Source: Pseudoalteromonas piscicida (GTDB lineage Bacteria; Pseudomonadota; Gammaproteobacteria; Enterobacterales; Alteromonadaceae). From it: a DNA stretch of 56,231 nt. The notes under the pieces are model-generated. The model was not told the origin of the DNA. It did no database searches and saw only the letters and a program-made list of their open reading frames with translations. Of this stretch, positions 1 to 10,400 are shown piece after piece (the stretch's first letter is position 1; each line of letters starts with the position of its first letter). A program made the translations under genes and the position numbers. The stretch spans positions 1-56,231 of the forward strand of contig NZ_NKHF01000102.1 of assembly GCF_002744175.1 (NCBI RefSeq), read 5' to 3'.

Positions 1-40
1 ATACCCTTAACATGGTAGGAGGTGGTTCACCCGCCGATGT

Positions 41-54
41 GTGTGTATACACAC
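41..54. repeat. 14-bp perfect palindrome downstream of purU
   Basis: GTGTGTATACACAC reads the same on both strands. It lies just past the purU stop codon on the minus strand. There is no T-run on either side, so it is not a typical intrinsic terminator. A short GC hairpin (GGTGG/CCGCC with a TTCAC loop) lies next to it at about 21-35. The function is unknown; the gene or element to the left is outside the window. Confidence 0.4.
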
Positions 55-66
55 CAAGTCGAAGGC

Positions 67-897
67 TTATGAAAACACGACGGTTTTGTCACCATTAATA
101 AACAGTTTGTGCTCACAAGCTAGTTGTAGTGCATTGCAAAATACAGTTTTCTCTATATCTCGACCAATTTTAGCCATTTCTTCTGCATTATGGGCGTGAC
201 TCACTTGTGTGACGTTTTGTGCAATGATTGGGCCTTCATCTAGTTCATCATTGACAAAATGCGCTGTCGCACCAACGATTTTGACACCGCGTTTGAAGGC
301 TTGATGATAAGGTTTGGCACCAATAAATGCGGGTAAAGATGAGTGGTGAATATTAATAATCCTACCTTCAAAACGAGATACAAACTCAGGAGTCAAAATA
401 CGCATGTATTTTGCTAACCCGACAATGTCGGGGTTGTATTGCTCAATGAGTTCAGCCATTGCAGCATCGTGCTCTGAGCGGGTTAATCCTTCATGTGAAA
501 CTAGATGAAAAGGAATACCGAAGCCTTTTACAAGGGGCTCTAGCGTGTCGTAGTTGGCTATAACGGCTTGCACTTCGATATTGAATGCTTGTTCGTATTG
601 CTTAAGCAAAACGCCACCCAAACAATGCACTTCCTTAGTTGCTAACAACACAACTTTAGTACGCTCTTGACCATAGAGGTTAAGCTTTGCTCCTTCTGGG
701 AGTAATGCTTGAAGCTGAGCGATGAAGCTATTATTTGGTGCGCCGCTGAGCTCTGTGCGCATAAAAAATCTGTTTCCTTCTTTATCAACAAACTCATTAT
801 TACGCGTGATGTTTAGATCGTGCTCATGACACAGGCTAGTGATCTTGGCGATCAACCCTATGTCATCTTTGCACTCTGTCGTTAGTATGTAACTCAT
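67..897 (-). CDS. purU: formyltetrahydrofolate deformylase PurU
   Basis: Hydrolyses 10-formyl-THF to formate and THF, balancing the one-carbon pool and supplying formate for purine synthesis (PurT route). The protein is 276 residues. An N-terminal ACT domain (about residues 5-80, starting YILTTECKDDIGLIAKITSL) is followed by a formyltransferase-type catalytic domain with the INIHHSSLPAF segment and the GATAHFV...DEGPIIAQ motif that carries the catalytic His and Asp. The open frame extends 20 codons further upstream, but the ATG at 897 is preceded by GAGG at good spacing and matches the usual N-terminus, so the shorter start is chosen. It stands alone; the upstream region is gene-free for about 350 bp. 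Cytoplasmic. Confidence 0.95.
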   Translation of the reverse strand: MSYILTTECKDDIGLIAKITSLCHEHDLNITRNNEFVDKEGNRFFMRTELSGAPNNSFIAQLQALLPEGAKLNLYGQERTKVVLLATKEVHCLGGVLLKQYEQAFNIEVQAVIANYDTLEPLVKGFGIPFHLVSHEGLTRSEHDAAMAELIEQYNPDIVGLAKYMRILTPEFVSRFEGRIINIHHSSLPAFIGAKPYHQAFKRGVKIVGATAHFVNDELDEGPIIAQNVTQVSHAHNAEEMAKIGRDIEKTVFCNALQLACEHKLFINGDKTVVFS

Positions 898-1021
898 TTC
901 CTCATTCCTACGGTTAATACTGGTTAAACGAATCAAACAAATTATCAACTTTAACAAGAATTAGCCACGGGGTTAGTTAAATAAAAGGGCTAATGAAGTT
1001 GGTATAAGGAGCCATAAAATG

Positions 1022-1090
1022 TTCCGTAGGCAAGCCGGTTTATCACAATTCACTGCAAATATACCGCTGAGTGAAAGTGAGCCTACGGAA
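1022..1090. repeat. long nested inverted repeat / potential structured RNA
   Basis: TTCCGTAGGC (1022-1031) and GCCTACGGAA (1081-1090) are perfect 10-bp arms. Nested inside, TTCACT (1049-1054) pairs with AGTGAA (1070-1075), and TCAC (1043-1046) with GTGA (1077-1080). The total is a 69-nt imperfect hairpin with an asymmetric bulge on the left arm. There is no T-tract. It may be a small structured RNA, a mobile-repeat remnant or a transcription-end structure. Confidence 0.5.
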
Positions 1091-1167
1091 TCACAAAATA
1101 CGTTACATGAGAATCGTTGGCTTGATCTAGGGAGCTGTCGTTTAATTACAAAAATATGGAGAATTAG

Positions 1168-1206
1168 ACCACTGTTATAGGCTTTTATGCTTCATGTAAC
1201 AGTGGT
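1168..1206. repeat. 10-bp inverted repeat downstream of the kinase gene
   Basis: ACCACTGTTA (1168-1177) and TAACAGTGGT (1197-1206) are perfect arms around a 19-nt loop. It lies just downstream of the minus-strand kinase gene and could end its transcript, but the minus-strand side lacks a clear T-run, so terminator function is uncertain. Confidence 0.4.
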
Positions 1207-1249
1207 GGAGTTTTGATTATGAAAACTAGATTGAATAGTCTTTATGCAT

Positions 1250-3631
1250 TCATAAGTCACTAATCATAGTTTTAATTTTTTGCACATATTGATGAGATTC
1301 GCCATAGTTTTTAGAAAGAATCTGTATTGCTCTTTTCGCTTTTTCTTTTGCTATATCGACTTCATTCAAGGCGATATATGCTGGCAAAGCATTACGTATT
1401 ATCAAACCCGTTCTTGCGTGGTCTGCGCCAAAATGCTCTTCTGTCATCGTTATTAAATTATCAAATTGATTTCTGGCAAGCTCAAATCGTTTATTTTCTA
1501 TGTAGATCCTTGCTAGCCCATTTTTAATAGCAATTATTAAATATGGGTTTATCGAATCCATCGATTTTGCTTGCAAAAGCGCGTGCTTATAGTACTGCTC
1601 TGCTTCTGAGTAATTTTTTGCTTTATACTCTAGGTTTCCTATGTGGATAAAACCTACGACACTATCTTGATTAGGTTCTTTGTAAATATCTTTTTGGACG
1701 CTAATTGAGCGCTTTAGTAGTTCTCTTGCTTTGTCAAAGTGTTTTAGTTCACTGTAAGTAATCGCTATATTTTGCATACTCTTAGCAACGTATGGGTGTG
1801 TCTCACCATAAATTTTTATACTACTAGTTAGGCCTTGCTCTCCAATGTTTATTGCCTCTTCGTATTGAGTTAGGTTATTAAGCATTGCTGAAAGTTCAAT
1901 CTGTGAATAAGCTATTTTGTGATGGGTTTTAGGTAGGTGCTGCATTAATAGTTCTAGTGACTGCTTTCTTGTTTTTACAGACTCTTTGTATAAAGATTGA
2001 TTTTGTTGGTTATGTGCCAAATCCAGTAAAATGTCAGCTTTGAGTATTGGGTCCTTCACTAAATTTAAGGCTTCAGTTAGCCGTTTTTCTGCAAGTTCAA
2101 ATTGACTGTTGTGATCAAGGGCTTTACCGTTAAACCAGAGCGCAGTTAACCTCTCGTTTGGTAGTAAAGTTTTATCATTAAGAAGCTGAGCTGTGATATC
2201 TATAGCCTGTTTGTAGTCATTTAAAGCGGTATAGCATTTTGCAATCTTGAGCTTTACAAGATGAACTTGTTGCTCCTGAGGTGAGACCAGTGATAGCGAG
2301 GAGCTATATACATCGCGTGCCCTTTCATATTCACCCAGACCATAAAGCGAGTCCGCAATAGTCATTTTTATTTCAAATAAAATATGGGGAGCTGTTGAGA
2401 ATTTTCTTTCAGCAGTTTCAACATTTCTCCATAACAAGTCTTTGGCTAAAATTGACTGGCCTGAGTTAACTTCTGGGTTGCCACTCGCAAATGTCTCAAT
2501 CATAAATTTAGCAATGTGCTCAGTCGTTTGTTTTTCTTGGCTTAGTTGTGCATTTTTATAGATAAGGAATGTCGAAAAAGCTAGCACTACACATATAAAT
2601 ATTGCGGTTGCTAGGCTTGAAATGGGGTTGCGCTGTATAAATTTCTTTCCAGAATAAACTAAGCTTTGGTTAATACTTAGGGGGAGTTTGCCCATGTAGT
2701 TCTTGATATCTTGCGCAAGTAATGAAGAAGTTGAATATCGCTTACTTTGTTTTTTACAAGCATGTTCTATTATTGCTTTGATTTCATCATTATTAGACTT
2801 TAGGGTCTTTTCTAAAATCTTCCCCAAACTATACACATCACTTTGAGTAGTCAGTGGCTCACCCGCTATCTGCTCGGGGCTAGCATAGTCTTTACTGAGG
2901 CCGTTAATGTAGGCCGAGTAGGTGGCGTCGCTTTGTTCGCTTAGGGTATGAGCAACGCCAAAGTCAACTAATTTCGGTTCACCAAGCTTGTCGACAAGAA
3001 TGTTTTCGGGTTTTAAATCACCATGAATAATTCGGTTTTGGTGAGAGTAGTTGACGGCATCACATATTTTTATAAACAGCGACAACAATTCTTTGTTCGG
3101 GATATTTTTGCAAAACTTTTGTAGTGGCTCACCCTCAATGTATTCCATTATCAGGTAGATTAAGCCTGACTCGGTGGTGCCAACATCGTAAACTTTGGCA
3201 ATATTGGGGTGGTTTAAGCGGGCTAAATATTGCGCTTCTTTAAACGCAAGCTCCTTTGAAGTTAACAACGTGATTGATGGTGCAATAATTTTAATGGCAA
3301 CATGTTGTTCTAGTTGACCATCGCAGCGCTCGGCAAGATACACCACGCCCATACCGCCTGAACCAAGTAAAGTGGTTAGCTTAAAGTGCTGAATTTGTTC
3401 GCCATTAAGTGAAAGTAGGCTTTTATCGCTATCTAGGGTATCTACTTGTTCAGCAATAATACTACTGAATAAGGTCTGCTGAGCATTTTTTTTATGTGCT
3501 GTAATAAGTGCGCTGACTTCGCTTTTAAGCTCCAATGAGATATCGGGGAGCTGCTCTAACCCAGCTGTTAAGTCATCTGGCGAATGCGTTAATAGATGAT
3601 CGAATATACTGAGTGCGTCTTTGAAAGTCAT
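1250..3631 (-). CDS. membrane Ser/Thr protein kinase with periplasmic TPR domain, partner of the adjacent ECF sigma factor
   Basis: 793 residues. An N-terminal helical segment (1-80) is followed by a Hanks-type kinase domain at about 83-315. The glycine loop is GSGGMG (90-95), the ATP-anchoring Lys is near 114 (VAIKII), the catalytic loop is HGDLKPEN (203-210, HGD in place of HRD), then DFG (223-225) and the SPEQ activation-segment end. One transmembrane helix (about 338-357) leads to a C-terminal half of roughly ten TPR-like repeats (about 420-790), predicted outside the inner membrane. The start ATG is preceded by AAGGA. It begins 20 nt after the sigma gene stops, so the two are one operon. 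In Vibrio parahaemolyticus a comparable kinase (PknT) activates its partner sigma EcfP by phosphorylation; a similar role here is inferred. The signal sensed by the TPR domain is unknown. Confidence 0.9.
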   Translation of the reverse strand: MTFKDALSIFDHLLTHSPDDLTAGLEQLPDISLELKSEVSALITAHKKNAQQTLFSSIIAEQVDTLDSDKSLLSLNGEQIQHFKLTTLLGSGGMGVVYLAERCDGQLEQHVAIKIIAPSITLLTSKELAFKEAQYLARLNHPNIAKVYDVGTTESGLIYLIMEYIEGEPLQKFCKNIPNKELLSLFIKICDAVNYSHQNRIIHGDLKPENILVDKLGEPKLVDFGVAHTLSEQSDATYSAYINGLSKDYASPEQIAGEPLTTQSDVYSLGKILEKTLKSNNDEIKAIIEHACKKQSKRYSTSSLLAQDIKNYMGKLPLSINQSLVYSGKKFIQRNPISSLATAIFICVVLAFSTFLIYKNAQLSQEKQTTEHIAKFMIETFASGNPEVNSGQSILAKDLLWRNVETAERKFSTAPHILFEIKMTIADSLYGLGEYERARDVYSSSLSLVSPQEQQVHLVKLKIAKCYTALNDYKQAIDITAQLLNDKTLLPNERLTALWFNGKALDHNSQFELAEKRLTEALNLVKDPILKADILLDLAHNQQNQSLYKESVKTRKQSLELLMQHLPKTHHKIAYSQIELSAMLNNLTQYEEAINIGEQGLTSSIKIYGETHPYVAKSMQNIAITYSELKHFDKARELLKRSISVQKDIYKEPNQDSVVGFIHIGNLEYKAKNYSEAEQYYKHALLQAKSMDSINPYLIIAIKNGLARIYIENKRFELARNQFDNLITMTEEHFGADHARTGLIIRNALPAYIALNEVDIAKEKAKRAIQILSKNYGESHQYVQKIKTMISDL

Positions 3632-3651
3632 GGTGCGTCCTTTTATTTTTA

Positions 3652-4200
3652 TTATGTATTAACTCTTATAAATGCTTTGGCGGCCTCAAGTTCGCGATAA
3701 ACAGTCGCTTTTGAAATATTGAGCTGTTCCGCCAGCTGTTCAGCTTGGAGACCTAAAAAGTAGTGCTGAGAAAAGATATCGGCTTTCGTTGGGTATTGTT
3801 TCGCAAGTTGTGAGAGCGCGTTGTCTAACGCGAGGTATTGATCTGGTGAAGCCTCTGTTGCTTCTTCAACCCAATAAGGCGGGGGCGTTCTCTTTTGTGC
3901 TTTTAGTTTGCGGATCTCGTCTCGCAGTACATTGCGAATAAATAGGCTAAGATAGCGGTTTAATTGTGTTTGATGTTCAATGCCATAGTTTGGAGGAATT
4001 AGTTCCATCAAGGATTGGTGCAAAAGGCAGGTCGTGTTGGGCAAGTTGTTTAAAATGAATGTCGCATCCAGCTGTTTTTTGTGTGCTTTCAGATGTGAAC
4101 TGCAAACATTTTTTAAATGGTTATAGACTAAAGCTTTAAGCTTTTTCTCACTCTCTTTACAGTCTTTTTGCCAATTAGCCAACAGTGCAATGATATCCAT
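3652..4200 (-). CDS. ECF-type RNA polymerase sigma factor, probably kinase-activated
   Basis: 182 residues. Region 2 is at about 20-105 and region 4 at about 125-180, with the helix-turn-helix LAEQLNISKATVYRELEAAK. It resembles the sigma-70 ECF subfamily (PF07638/TIGR02999 type) that is commonly paired with Ser/Thr kinases. The segment normally acidic in region 2.2 (DAED-type, contacting beta-prime) reads NTTCLLHQS (55-63): acidic residues are missing and Thr56/Thr57 stand in their place. The start is the ATG at 4200, preceded by AAGGAA; a longer TTG frame start at 4221 would leave no ribosome site. First gene of an operon with the kinase; no anti-sigma gene is present. Divergent from a large lipoprotein that may be a target. 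Confidence 0.85.
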   Translation of the reverse strand: MDIIALLANWQKDCKESEKKLKALVYNHLKNVCSSHLKAHKKQLDATFILNNLPNTTCLLHQSLMELIPPNYGIEHQTQLNRYLSLFIRNVLRDEIRKLKAQKRTPPPYWVEEATEASPDQYLALDNALSQLAKQYPTKADIFSQHYFLGLQAEQLAEQLNISKATVYRELEAAKAFIRVNT

Positions 4201-4415
4201 GCGTATTCCTTTTTTCTGCAATTGCGTAATTATCCTAGCAACAAAATCGATGTAAATGTAATTATTTTTTAACCAGTTGAGAAAATCTCTTTGGTTTTTC
4301 GTGGAGATAGGTTTTGTAAAGGACTTCTATAGTCAGGCTATCACTTAGGTGTGACCTGAACGCGACAATAATAAAAAGGTGTTGCGTTACTTTTAAGGAC
4401 CGAGGAGGGAAATCC

Positions 4416-7337
4416 ATGAAAAATAAATTTACGTTAAGTTGTATTGCCTTGAGCTTGTTATTGGCGGGGTGTGGCTCTGACGATTCATCTCCAGACATAC
4501 CAAATAATGATAATTCCGGAGATAAAACAACTGATACTGATAAAGCGCCTGTGATAGCAAACATTTCGGACGTTACGGTCGATGAAAAGGCGACAGCAAC
4601 AATTACAGCAGATGTTGAAGATGAAGGTGAGGTGACTTTTGTTTGGGAGCAAATCAGCGGCCCCGATTTAGCCTTAGAGGGGGCGAATAGTAATAAGCTT
4701 GATGTTACCGCTCCTGCTACAACAGACAATGAAGTGGCAAAATTACGCTTGACGGTGACCGATGCGAGTGAGCAAACGGCCACTACAGATGTAACCGTAA
4801 ACATTAATCAGCTGTTCGACCAAGTTACATTAGAGGGTAAGGTAATAGGTGTTGACTTGGCGGGGGGGACTGTCAGTGCTCAGTACGATGAAAACAACAG
4901 TGTTGCGCAAATCGATGAAGATGGTAAGTTTAGCGTATCGTTGAAACAAGATGATGACGCTCCAACCTCCGCTATTGTTTCTTTATATGCTCAAGGGGCC
5001 GATGATAAAAGTGCGATCGAGCTGCAGTCCTACACCTTAAGCTTTGCCTCTTTACAATCTCAAGCAGGTGATGACAATAAACTGGCTGATGATGAACTTA
5101 TACAATTACAATTATCACCGTTTAGCAGTGCAACCGCAGCTTCATTGGAAGCACATAATGGCGATACCATTAAAACTTTAGAGCAGCTGCAGCAAAGCTC
5201 GGTCAGTATTGATCATGGGCATAGGATGAATAGCGCAATTGTTTATCAATTATATCTAGATGAGCAAAATCTGACTGTGACCCCTCCTCCAGCCAGTGCC
5301 CCAGCGAGCGGCAGTGATACGGTACCACCTCCAACACCACAAAGTTCTCTGGATTGGTTAAAAGATACAGAGGTGTTTAGGCAATACTTAGAGGAAAAAA
5401 TAGGCTCTCCAGAGTACGCTGACGCTAAAGCAAAATTGTTTGAAACTGAGCAGTTAAGTGTTATTTCCTCGACTCCGGAAGTATTGTACTTATCACACGA
5501 TTTGTATTTTCCTGGCGGTGGGGGGACTAAAATAACCTTTAACTCCGACGGCACAGGGACAGTCCTGATTGGCGACTTCGAAGACTCGATTAATTGGATA
5601 TTTAAAGAAGGTTTCATCACGATTACCCCTCAAGACGAGCGTATGCTGGAATCAAGTGCTACCTATTTTCGGTTAGATGAGCAAGGCAATGAAATAGAGG
5701 TAACTGTTGTCGAGTGGCTGGATAGTATAAGGATTAGTTTAAGAGACCTTGGCCACAAAGCGCTGAGTGCTGAAACAATAATCAGTAGGCATAGGGAATA
5801 TCCAAACGGGGGCGGGGAAAATCGAAATTTTATCTTTACCGTAGAAAGTGCAGCGTATAGTAATAACAACCATCAAAAGATAGATATTACCGTTGGCCAA
5901 AAGGTTAGCTTACCGTTACTCAGCTACAGTAGTTTAACTGAAGATTCAGGGTTTAGTTCTGCTTTATTCTCGTTTGATACTAGCAATACTGGCACGCTTC
6001 ATTTATCAAAAGATGAAACTGCCTCCTTTAATTGGCAGTATGCTGGGCAAGGTGTAAATCAAAAAGTAGTGATAGATGTACCGACTTTAGACTTTAACTT
6101 TGAATATCAGCTGTTAACACCGCAGGCTAGCCGGTATATGGTTTACGGTAAAGTACAGCAGTCAGACGATTCTAGTACAGTGGTCGGAACGGCTTATAAT
6201 TTAGATCCGGAAGCTAGCTGGGTTAAAGAAGAAGTCGTAGGCGTATGGAGTAGACGGTATGCAGGGAGCTATTTTGATTCGTTTTGGTATGAACTCTATG
6301 ATGACGGTAAGTCTTACTCTGTTAGCACGTTTGACTCCAATTATGACGGCTCTCTGACAGAGGATGAGGTTAATGTTGGTTATGGTAATTGGGAGCTGGA
6401 AAATGGTGAACTTACACTTCATAACTATCAAGATCCCAATTGTACATTTACTGGCTGCCAAGTATTAAACTCACGTACCTTTACTATTTTGAGTAAAACA
6501 CCATATAAATATGCTATCCAAGCAGAAGTGAACTATGTCGATGGTTGGTCTGTTCATGAAACCTTTGACTTAACGGCTCATAAAACTCGACCATTAAGCC
6601 AGTATTTACCAGCGTCACTGATTGGCACTGTGCTACCACAATTTACACCTAATCATCATGTTCCAAATTTGGTTGATGTTGAGTCATTAATCGATACAGA
6701 GCTATATACACTCGAACATGATAACTGGAGTAACCAAGTGGTCAGTTCACTCTATTTAGAGCAAGGTGGAGAGTTTACTTATTCAGGTACTCAGAATATG
6801 ACCGGAGATTACGACCTTAAGGCAGATCACCGTGTTCGTTTAGAGGTTGATGATCGTAGTTTGTATTTTGCTATTTTAGCAGAGCAGGACAACACTTACC
6901 TAAGCGGATTAGATGGTAATGTAAGTCCATATTTTACCCAAAAAGACAATGCCGAGAGCTATGCAAAGGCGGTGAAACAAACGGAACCTGTAGCCTCGTT
7001 TAAAGACTTACAAGAACAGGCTATTTATATGGCTGATAGAAGTCGAGAAGGAGATTGGGTTATTACCTACATTGTTGTAAATGAAGAGACAATTACTGTG
7101 TACGGCGATGCTGATTTTAGCGATGTACAAGCAACGATGAATTACACTCAAAACGAAGATGGCAGTGTAATCGTTTCCGGCAATCAATTGTTTATTGCAC
7201 AGCATAATAGCCAGTTTAGTACAGTGATCACTGTTGACGGTGAAGGAAGAGATTTTAATTACTTCTTTTATACAGCCGAACAAGTTAGCGACTTCGTAGA
7301 AGCTGCAAATCAATTACAGGCACTGGCATCACACTAG
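4416..7337 (+). CDS. large lipoprotein with PKD/REJ-like N-terminal domain, function unknown
   Basis: 973 residues with a lipoprotein signal peptide and lipobox (LLAGC, Cys19), followed by an acidic Ser/Asp/Asn linker and an Ig-like fold of the PKD/REJ/cadherin kind (about 45-130: VDEKATATITADVEDEGEVTFVWEQISGP...LRLTVTD). A proline-rich stretch (about 288-312) separates it from a long C-terminal region of beta-rich, aromatic segments (for example GVWSRRYAGSYFDSFWYELYDDGKSYS) that I cannot assign to a family. A strong ribosome site GAGGAGG precedes the ATG. Predicted cell-surface or outer-membrane anchored. It diverges from the sigma-kinase operon across a 215-bp intergenic region, so it could be part of that regulon; this is inference only. 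Confidence 0.85.
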   Translation: MKNKFTLSCIALSLLLAGCGSDDSSPDIPNNDNSGDKTTDTDKAPVIANISDVTVDEKATATITADVEDEGEVTFVWEQISGPDLALEGANSNKLDVTAPATTDNEVAKLRLTVTDASEQTATTDVTVNINQLFDQVTLEGKVIGVDLAGGTVSAQYDENNSVAQIDEDGKFSVSLKQDDDAPTSAIVSLYAQGADDKSAIELQSYTLSFASLQSQAGDDNKLADDELIQLQLSPFSSATAASLEAHNGDTIKTLEQLQQSSVSIDHGHRMNSAIVYQLYLDEQNLTVTPPPASAPASGSDTVPPPTPQSSLDWLKDTEVFRQYLEEKIGSPEYADAKAKLFETEQLSVISSTPEVLYLSHDLYFPGGGGTKITFNSDGTGTVLIGDFEDSINWIFKEGFITITPQDERMLESSATYFRLDEQGNEIEVTVVEWLDSIRISLRDLGHKALSAETIISRHREYPNGGGENRNFIFTVESAAYSNNNHQKIDITVGQKVSLPLLSYSSLTEDSGFSSALFSFDTSNTGTLHLSKDETASFNWQYAGQGVNQKVVIDVPTLDFNFEYQLLTPQASRYMVYGKVQQSDDSSTVVGTAYNLDPEASWVKEEVVGVWSRRYAGSYFDSFWYELYDDGKSYSVSTFDSNYDGSLTEDEVNVGYGNWELENGELTLHNYQDPNCTFTGCQVLNSRTFTILSKTPYKYAIQAEVNYVDGWSVHETFDLTAHKTRPLSQYLPASLIGTVLPQFTPNHHVPNLVDVESLIDTELYTLEHDNWSNQVVSSLYLEQGGEFTYSGTQNMTGDYDLKADHRVRLEVDDRSLYFAILAEQDNTYLSGLDGNVSPYFTQKDNAESYAKAVKQTEPVASFKDLQEQAIYMADRSREGDWVITYIVVNEETITVYGDADFSDVQATMNYTQNEDGSVIVSGNQLFIAQHNSQFSTVITVDGEGRDFNYFFYTAEQVSDFVEAANQLQALASH

Positions 7338-7385
7338 TTCTTGCTTAGCTTTACAATAATAGTAAAGCTTTGATATCCGCGACTA

Positions 7386-7411
7386 AAGCCTAAGTTTACT
7401 TAGGCTTTTTT
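7386..7411. terminator. bidirectional intrinsic terminator
   Basis: Stem AAGCCTAAG (7386-7394) and CTTAGGCTT (7399-7407) with loop TTTA, followed by T's on the plus strand. It lies between two convergent genes and probably serves both. Confidence 0.9.
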
Positions 7412-7413
7412 CA

Positions 7414-10400
7414 TCACCGTCCATGATTGAGTAATGCTTTTAGCTTTGCGGGTTTTACGGGTTTTGAAAGGTAATGAATTTGTTCATTTTTAGCTGTCAC
7501 TTTTACTTCTTCATCTCTTACAGCAGTAATGAGAATTGCCGGTACAGTGTATTGCCAGATACTGCGTAGTGCTTTGATAAGCGCAATACCATCGCAATCG
7601 TTATTCAGTTGATAATCCATTAAGATAGCGTCAGGGGCATCGTTATGCTCAGCATATTCCAGCGCTTCTTCTACCTGACAAAATAGCTGATAGCGGCAAT
7701 GCCATTTGTCTAATAGGCTTGCCATGGCCTCTAGGTTCTTTGGATCGTCATCCACCGCAACTACATTAAGTTGGGTCTTGTTTTGTGGCTTTTGGCCGAT
7801 ATCTTCTTTTACCTGTAACAAGTCGGCATTGCCGTAAGGGATGTCTATACTAAAGCGGCTACCATGGTTAACCATAGATTTCACCGAGATAGAAATTGAA
7901 AGCAAGTCACATAAACGTTTAACCACGCCAAGACCCAGTCCAACTCCTTTGTTATCACCGGCTTGAATACGATAAAAGTCATTAAAGATCTTATTTTGCT
8001 CGTGATCTGAGATCCCAGGCCCCGTATCCCATACCTCTAATCTCAAGCTGTGTTTACCGCGGCGGCAGGCAATTAATACTTTACCACTTTCGGTATATTT
8101 TACAGCGTTGGAGACCAAGTTTTGAATGATACGGCGCAGATAAGTGGTATCACTGTGCACTATGCTATGAGAGCTCCTGACTTTAAGTTTTAAGCCCTTT
8201 TCCTTTGAAAGAATGGCGTATTCGTTGGCTAGCGGCAGTAAGATATCATCAATGTTAAAGTGTCTTGGTGTCGGCTTCATTGCACCTTGTTCAAGCTTTG
8301 CAATGTCTAGTAATGCACTCATCAAATGAACGGTAGAATCTAAACTATCAGTGAGTTTTTCAAAGTTACTTTGATCTTTGTTGACTAACTGATCGGTATC
8401 AATTGCGGCTAAATATAGACGTGCAGCGTTGAGTGGTTGCAGAATGTCATGACTTGCCAGAGCTAAGAAGCGAGTTTTACTTTCGTTAGCTTGCTCTGCT
8501 TCTTTTTTTGCTGCCATTAGGGCTTGCTCTGTCTCTTGGCGGTTTGCGATTTCAGCTTTAAGATCCATATTTATGGTGCGGATCTCTTGTGTCCTAGCTT
8601 CGATGCGGTTCTCCAGATCCATGTTGATTTCTTCTAGCGCGTTTTGCGTCGCGATGTGGGTAGTGATATCCGAGAAGCTGGTCACAAAGCCTCCCTCCGG
8701 CAGTGGATTACCCGTCATTTCAAATACTTGGCCATTGCGGCGGTGGCGGATAAAGTGATGTGGTGTGCCATTTTTTAGGTGCTGTACACGTTTACCGACA
8801 TGTTTGTCTATTTCACCTGGGCCACATTCGCCACGTTCTGCATTGAAACGGATCACTTCTTCAATGGGCTGGCCTACTTCTAAAAAGCCATCTGGATAGG
8901 AAAACATCTCGTTATAGCGTCTGTTCCATGCCACGAGTTTTAGATCTTTATCGACTACGGAGATCCCGTGACTTAAGTTTTCTAGCGATGTATAGAGTAG
9001 ATTTTGATTAAACTGCAGTGCTTGTGTGGTTTCATCAAAAAAGTTGACCACTTCTTCAAATGCCATTTGGCGGCCTGATGATACAGTTCGGATCAAAGCT
9101 TGAGCTGAAGAGGCGCCTAATACGCCAGTTAGTGCTCTTTCACAGAATGAAATAAATTCGGGAGCTGGGTAGCTATCATTATCTTCTAAAATATTGTTTT
9201 GCGCATAATGCCCGAGCAATTGCTGGCTGCGTTGAACGCCTAAAAATGTTTGCAATAGCACCTTAAAATCGTAAACGGTAGCACGAACTTGTTTGTTCAA
9301 GCGTTTAGATAGGGCGGCTTGATCTTTGGGATTGACGAACGCGGCGGCCTGAATGCGGTCAACAAGACGTTCTTGGGCACCTATGGAAAAGCTAATATAA
9401 CAGCTGATATTCGCAAGTAGAGCAAGTAAAGTGCCTCGAGTAATAATGGTTTGACGCATTTCGTAGTCAAGCAGCCCTCCAGCTTCTAGAATTGGGAACA
9501 TTAAAAATAGCATCCAACAAATGAAACCGGCGATAAGACCAGCATACACGCCATAGGCGTGACCTTTGCGCCAATAGAGTCCACCGACGATCGCTGGCAG
9601 TAACTGAGTCACCAGTGAAAAGGCGACTAATCCCATATTAGCCAGCGCTTCACCATGACCAAACCACTGTTGATACATGTACGACAGCAACAATATCGCG
9701 GCTATCACAAAGCGGCGAACCAATAATATTTGGCTCTTAAAGCTACTGTTTAAAATATTTTTCTTGAATTTACGTTTAAATAGCAGCGGTAGTATTACGT
9801 CGTTTGACAACATGGTACTGAGTGTTAACGTTGCGACGACGATCATTGCGGTTGCCGCTGATAACCCGCCAATAAAAACAAATGTCGCTAAAATGGGATG
9901 ATCCATCATGATTGGTAGGGCTAGTACAAAACTGTCTGGTGCTGCGCCGTAGCCTATATCTGGATGAATGGCGGCGGTGGCAATGGGAATTATCATCGCT
10001 GCAATCAGTAAAAGGTAAAGTGAAAATGCCCAGCGTGCCGTTTTAAGGTGAGAGGTATTATGATTGTCTACCACCACCACATGAAATTGCCTAGGCAAGC
10101 ACACAATTGCTGCCGCTGCCATTAAGGTCTGACCGACAAAATTAAAGTTGAAAAAGTTAAAGGTTTGCCAATGTTCACTCAAGGCCTCAAAAGAATCGGG
10201 AACCTGAGCCAAGGATTGCCATGCCAACACCGCGACAATACCAAGCGCAAGCAGCTTTACAATAGATTCAAAAGCGACTGCGAGCATTAAACCAGAACGA
10301 TATTCTGTGACATCCACCTTACGAGTACCAAAAAAGATGGCAAATAGAGCCATGATCAAGGTGCCCGCTAATGCAAGCGCCGTCCCCGATACTCGCTCAT

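Larger units (their letters stand above)
898..1249. other. gene-free region with inverted repeats
   Basis: No credible ORF lies here. It holds the purU promoter region near its left end and two inverted repeats listed separately (1022-1090 and 1168-1206). Confidence 0.5.

Noticed and set aside
1..66. Possible tRNA or rRNA fragment at the left edge
   Set aside because: GGTGGTTCACCC resembles a T arm but does not pair into the 5-bp stem and 7-nt loop of a tRNA, and no CCA end follows.
4262..4804. Long minus-strand ORF overlapping the lipoprotein start
   Set aside because: Low-complexity Ser/Val/Thr translation with no family resemblance; it is the shadow of the real plus-strand lipoprotein gene, which has a signal peptide and strong ribosome site.
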